Assembly (NCBI GenBank): GCA_050951365.1
Contig: JBMNIX010000010.1
Coordinates: 1 to 64,000 of the forward strand
Direction: 5' to 3'
DNA length: 64,000 bases
Source of the DNA: JAAYHG01 sp012735455
GTDB taxonomy: Bacteria; Bacillota; DTU030; DUMP01
Numbering within the stretch: the first letter of the stretch is position 1; the number at the start of each line of letters is the position of its first letter. Below are positions 60,748-64,000 of the stretch, piece after piece. The notes under the pieces were generated by a model. That model did not search any database. It saw only the letters and a program-made list of their open reading frames with translations, and was not told where the DNA came from. The translations under genes were made by a program, and so were the position numbers.

Positions 60748-61560
60748 TTACTTTTCACCACAAGGGTACCCCAGCGCGCGAGACAGGTCCCTGGCTGCTT
60801 CCACTACGAGCTGCAAATTGTGAGGGGTAACGCGCTCCTTGGGACCCGAAGCACTTATGGAAGCAATTACTTCTCCTTCAAAGTTTCTTACAGGTGCCGC
60901 GTAGCACCGCAACCCTAGTTGGGCCTCTTCTTCATCTACCGCCCAGCCTTGCTCGCGAATACGCTTCAATTCCATTTCCAATTTGAAGCGATTCACGATA
61001 GTGTTTGGCGTATAGCTTACTAGCTCTATAGAATCAACTAGCGCTTGCTCCTTCGCAAAAGCCAGCAGAACCTTCCCCAACGCAGTACAGTGTAGAGGAG
61101 CTCGCCAACCTATATGGGACATCATTCGGAAAGGGTGTTCCGAGTCTACCTTAGCAACAAAAAGAGCTCTATCCCTATCCAGCACCGCAACGTGCGCAGC
61201 TTCGCCTGTCCTGCGCACTAGTTCCTTTAACACCGGCTTCGCTGCTTGGTAAACTACATTGCTTTCTAAGAACTGACCTGCAAGACAAATTGTCCTGGGG
61301 CCTAGACTGTACTTGCCCGTATCCTTGTGTTGGCGGACAAAATCCCGACTCTCTAAGGTCGTTAATAGGCGGTAGCAGGTGCTTTTCCCGAGATCAAGCC
61401 GTCTGGCTAGATCACTTAAGCCAACGGCCTTTTGGCTTCCTAACTCCTCAAGAATCCGAAGGGCATTGGTCACCGATTGAAGGTATTGTCCTCTTTTTTT
61501 GGGCTTTTGTTCCACTCTGCGGCACGCCTTTCTGTACTGTGGTCCATCCACATTGCTCAT
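60748..61560 (-). CDS. IclR-family transcriptional regulator
   Basis: 270 residues. The N-terminal winged helix-turn-helix has VTNALRILEELG and LSDLARRLDLGKSTCYRLLTTLE. The effector domain ends AAPVRNFEGEVIASISASGP. It lies directly upstream of the Por operon in the same direction and is the likely regulator. ATG 61560 has no clear ribosome-binding site, so a nearby start is possible. Confidence 0.94.
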   Translation of the reverse strand: MSNVDGPQYRKACRRVEQKPKKRGQYLQSVTNALRILEELGSQKAVGLSDLARRLDLGKSTCYRLLTTLESRDFVRQHKDTGKYSLGPRTICLAGQFLESNVVYQAAKPVLKELVRRTGEAAHVAVLDRDRALFVAKVDSEHPFRMMSHIGWRAPLHCTALGKVLLAFAKEQALVDSIELVSYTPNTIVNRFKLEMELKRIREQGWAVDEEEAQLGLRCYAAPVRNFEGEVIASISASGPKERVTPHNLQLVVEAARDLSRALGYPCGEK

Positions 61561-61652
61561 TCGACATTAGGTATCAAATCCCTGCAATTAGTCCAAAAGC
61601 GCCTTCGGGCAGAACACAATTATATAATGGAGCTTCACCTTAGCTCCAAAGG

Positions 61653-62906
61653 TTAAGCTCCTGGCAAAGAACCTGCTTTAGATTTCATTTTCCCCAGTTC
61701 CTCAAACGCTCTTATCCTGTGCATGGTACTGGGGTGAGTATAGGCGAACCACTCGATAAAAGCCGGGGGCGACACATCCGCCAAATCCCTTTTGGCTAAA
61801 TTTACCTGCAGCCGCACGTGGCTAGTGTAATCACTAGTGATCTCAAAGGCCATGGCATCGGCCTCGCGCTCCATGATACGGGAGAAACCGTTAACAATAG
61901 GATTGGTAACAAAGCCTATCAGCAAGAAAAACAGCATTAACACGGCCCAAGTGTGGGGCGGGTAAGAACCACGCGAAAACCCCAGGGACGAACGCAGGAC
62001 TAGAAATAATATGAACCAGAGGACAAAGTTGGCCAGTATCCCGTATAACGTTCCCCTGGCAATGTGCCCCAACTTCCAGTGGGCCATCTCGTGTGCGACT
62101 ACCGTCTCTACCTCGTCCGGCGGGTAATTCTGTAGCAGGGTGTCATACAACACTATGCGTTTGGTGTTTCCCAATCCGGAAAAGTAGGCGTTGGCTTTTG
62201 TGGTGCGGGCGCTGGCATCCATTACCAGGACCTGATCAATCTCTAGATCAGCCTTCTCAGCCAAGCGTTCCACCATAGCTACAACCGCAGGATCAGTAAC
62301 TGGTTCGAAGCGGTTAAAAAGTGGTGCAACCACCACCGGCCAAAGGTAGTTGGCGATAACCAACCAGACCCCCAGAAAAGACCCGGCGGCAAACCACCAG
62401 GAGCGCGGCCAGCGGCCAAGCGCCCAAAAAAGAAGCACAACACCCAGACCCGAGAGCATCACATCTAAGGCCGCCGATTTAAGGTAATCCGACCACCAGC
62501 CGACTAGCGATTGAGTGGAAAAACCCCACAGATGTTCCAGATAGTAGCTGCTGTACAGACTGAAGGGTAGCATCACTAGGCGCAGCAACAACCACAGTGC
62601 CAAGAAAAATAGCACCGTGCTCACAAGATAACTGTCTCCTGTAAGCCTGGTTATTGCCCGTCCAAGCCTGTCCCCTGCTGGAGAAAAGACCAGCCAGGTC
62701 AGTATCAAGGCCTGGATGACAAAACTCGCAATGTAGAGAAGCCTCCGGACCCGCGCATACTCACGCCCGGCTGAAATCTCCTCAGGGGAGAAATACTTCC
62801 CCACAGCCGGATCCACCACCCCGGGGAAAAGCGTGAAATAGAGGTAAAGCAGCGCTAACACACCGGTCAACAAAAGCAGTACTGTCCAAAACAACCGCAC
62901 CCGCAC
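61653..62906 (-). CDS. M48-family membrane zinc peptidase (Ste24/CAAX-protease-like)
   Basis: 417 residues with about seven membrane segments. The zinc motif is VVAHEMAHWKLGH (HExxH), with the third ligand in MEREADAMAFE. KANAYFSGLGNTKRIVLYDTLL is conserved in Ste24-type enzymes. It probably cleaves misfolded membrane proteins or small peptides. GTG 62906 is the start. Confidence 0.93.
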   Translation of the reverse strand: MRVRLFWTVLLLLTGVLALLYLYFTLFPGVVDPAVGKYFSPEEISAGREYARVRRLLYIASFVIQALILTWLVFSPAGDRLGRAITRLTGDSYLVSTVLFFLALWLLLRLVMLPFSLYSSYYLEHLWGFSTQSLVGWWSDYLKSAALDVMLSGLGVVLLFWALGRWPRSWWFAAGSFLGVWLVIANYLWPVVVAPLFNRFEPVTDPAVVAMVERLAEKADLEIDQVLVMDASARTTKANAYFSGLGNTKRIVLYDTLLQNYPPDEVETVVAHEMAHWKLGHIARGTLYGILANFVLWFILFLVLRSSLGFSRGSYPPHTWAVLMLFFLLIGFVTNPIVNGFSRIMEREADAMAFEITSDYTSHVRLQVNLAKRDLADVSPPAFIEWFAYTHPSTMHRIRAFEELGKMKSKAGSLPGA

Positions 62907-63135
62907 AGACTAAACCCCTCCTCTTGCCGCGGCGGCCTCGCTGGTCGGCCACCCTCGTCTAATCTTATGTCAGCTCTTTATTGCCTTAGACCCGTAGCAG
63001 ATTCCGACCGCCCGGCTGCGGTACTCGGTACCGGCCAATGTAAGCTTTCTAAGTTAGCTTAAGCGCAAGCTAGTTTGGAAATGCACTAGCCAGCGGATAC
63101 TAAGAAGTAACTAGAACTACAGCGGAGGCTTGACT

Positions 63136-64000
63136 TTGACTACTACAAGCACCAATACCAACCGCTTGGCAGGTGAAAAATCCCCATACCTGCTGCAACA
63201 TGCCCATAACCCGGTTGACTGGTTTCCTTGGGGTAACGAAGCATTCACAAAGGCCGAAAGCGAAAACAAACCTATTTTTCTCAGCATCGGTTATAGCACC
63301 TGTCACTGGTGCCACGTTATGGAACGCGAGTCATTTGAAAACGAAGCTGTAGCCGAACTCTTAAACAAGCACTTTGTGGCCATAAAGGTGGACCGCGAAG
63401 AGCGACCCGATATCGACACCATCTATATGTCCGTATGCCAGGCCCTGACAGGCCATGGAGGCTGGCCGCTAACCATTATCATGACACCGGACAAAAAACC
63501 GTTCTTTGCCGGAACGTACTTTCCCCGCGACAGCAGACAGGGAATGACGGGCTTGATGGAAATCTTGGCTGGTATCGCTAAAGCTTGGGCCGAGAAGAAG
63601 GAGGATCTAGTCAAGTCGGGCGAGGTCATTACGGAAGTAGTGAATACCCACCTCTTCTCCCCTACCTGCGGGAAAGTTGAAGCGGCTGTGCTGGATAAGG
63701 CCTTCAGGCATCTTGAGGACAACTTTGACCCTCGGTACGGCGGCTTCGGAGCAGCTCCCAAGTTCCCCACACCTCACAACCTCTCCTTCTTGCTACGTTT
63801 CTATCGAACATCTGGTAACATTACTGCTCTACAAATGGTGGAGTCCACCCTGGACGCTATGTTCCGCGGCGGCATTTACGACCACATCGGCTTCGGCTTT
63901 ACTCGCTACTCCACAGACCGCAAATGGTTAGTCCCCCATTTTGAAAAAATGCTCTACGACAATGCTCTCCTGGCCATTGCTTATCTGGAAGCCTACCAAT
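63136..64000 (+). CDS. DUF255 thioredoxin-like protein (SSP411/YyaL family), 3' end missing
   Basis: 288 codons lie inside the window. The N-terminus has [23 protein letters not shown] and [22 protein letters not shown], the DUF255 thioredoxin-like motif Cxx[16 protein letters not shown] and [12 protein letters not shown] follow, then the start of the alpha/alpha barrel part ([13 protein letters not shown]). The start is TTG 63136, 7 bases after GGAGG. Function in bacteria is unknown. Confidence 0.92.
   Translation, partial: MTTTSTNTNRLAGEKSPYLLQHAHNPVDWFPWGNEAFTKAESENKPIFLSIGYSTCHWCHVMERESFENEAVAELLNKHFVAIKVDREERPDIDTIYMSVCQALTGHGGWPLTIIMTPDKKPFFAGTYFPRDSRQGMTGLMEILAGIAKAWAEKKEDLVKSGEVITEVVNTHLFSPTCGKVEAAVLDKAFRHLEDNFDPRYGGFGAAPKFPTPHNLSFLLRFYRTSGNITALQMVESTLDAMFRGGIYDHIGFGFTRYSTDRKWLVPHFEKMLYDNALLAIAYLEAYQ

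Overview
The window comes from a low-G+C Gram-positive, endospore-forming anaerobe of the class Clostridia. Its moderately GC-rich codon use and its mix of genes fit the Peptococcales / Moorellales / Thermoanaerobacterales neighbourhood. The sporulation evidence is direct: gpr, spoVM, spoIIGA-sigE-sigG, a Spo0A-type spoIIG promoter and a YteA-type zinc-finger protein. Anaerobic metabolism is indicated by a four-subunit 2-oxoacid:ferredoxin oxidoreductase and by an acyl-CoA dehydrogenase/EtfBA set. Lysine and cell-wall synthesis use the LL-diaminopimelate aminotransferase route. No tRNA, rRNA, insertion sequence, prophage or CRISPR array was seen. I cannot name the species.

Layout. (1) 1-4994: an operon on the minus strand (acyl-CoA dehydrogenase, etfB, etfA, CoA-transferase subunit A running off the edge). 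Just upstream is a PAS/AAA+ sigma-54 activator gene. A near-consensus -24/-12 promoter and two matching palindromes between them explain how the activator would switch on the operon. (2) 5359-10133: gpr, the fatty-acid kinase pair fakA/yloU, a dicarboxylate/glutamate symporter, and rpmB. (3) 10155-34829: a very long co-directional minus-strand block. It holds P-type Ca2+ ATPase, dapF, dapL, yicC, remA, gmk, rpoZ, coaBC, priA, def, fmt, DUF116, DUF6391, rsmB, rlmN, an FHA protein, a PP2C phosphatase, FtsW/RodA, PBP, PASTA kinase, rsgA, rpe and thiN, followed by a separate small unit with spoVM. Many genes overlap by 1-4 bases. (4) 34905-38892: rqcH on the plus strand facing a pyrR-uraA unit with two PyrR-type attenuators. 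(5) 38901-44557: rluD, lspA, YteA-like, DUF5665, and ileS with an Ile T-box leader. (6) 44554-54774: the division and sporulation region (two Gate-domain proteins, divIVA, yggT, proC, sepF, yggS, a broken HlyD-type gene, pgeF, ymxH, sigG, sigE, spoIIGA, ftsZ). (7) 54929-61560: a cysteine-synthase-family gene, then a Por-type oxidoreductase operon with two poorly known redox proteins, headed by an IclR regulator. (8) An M48 membrane peptidase and the start of a DUF255 protein.

Most interesting points. sigG has no ATG/GTG/TTG at its conserved N-terminus and appears to start at CTG. The sigma-54 circuit can be read entirely from sequence. Four genes too small for routine annotation (50-57 codons), plus spoVM, sit inside conserved operons. 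Two genes (DUF116 and HlyD-type) are frameshifted. The Por operon carries a 4Fe-4S protein and a CGHG/CVCG cysteine protein of unknown role, together with candidate IclR operators.

Unusual starts are common: at least ten genes appear to begin with TTG. Start positions given below were chosen from ribosome-binding sites and family N-termini and are inference.
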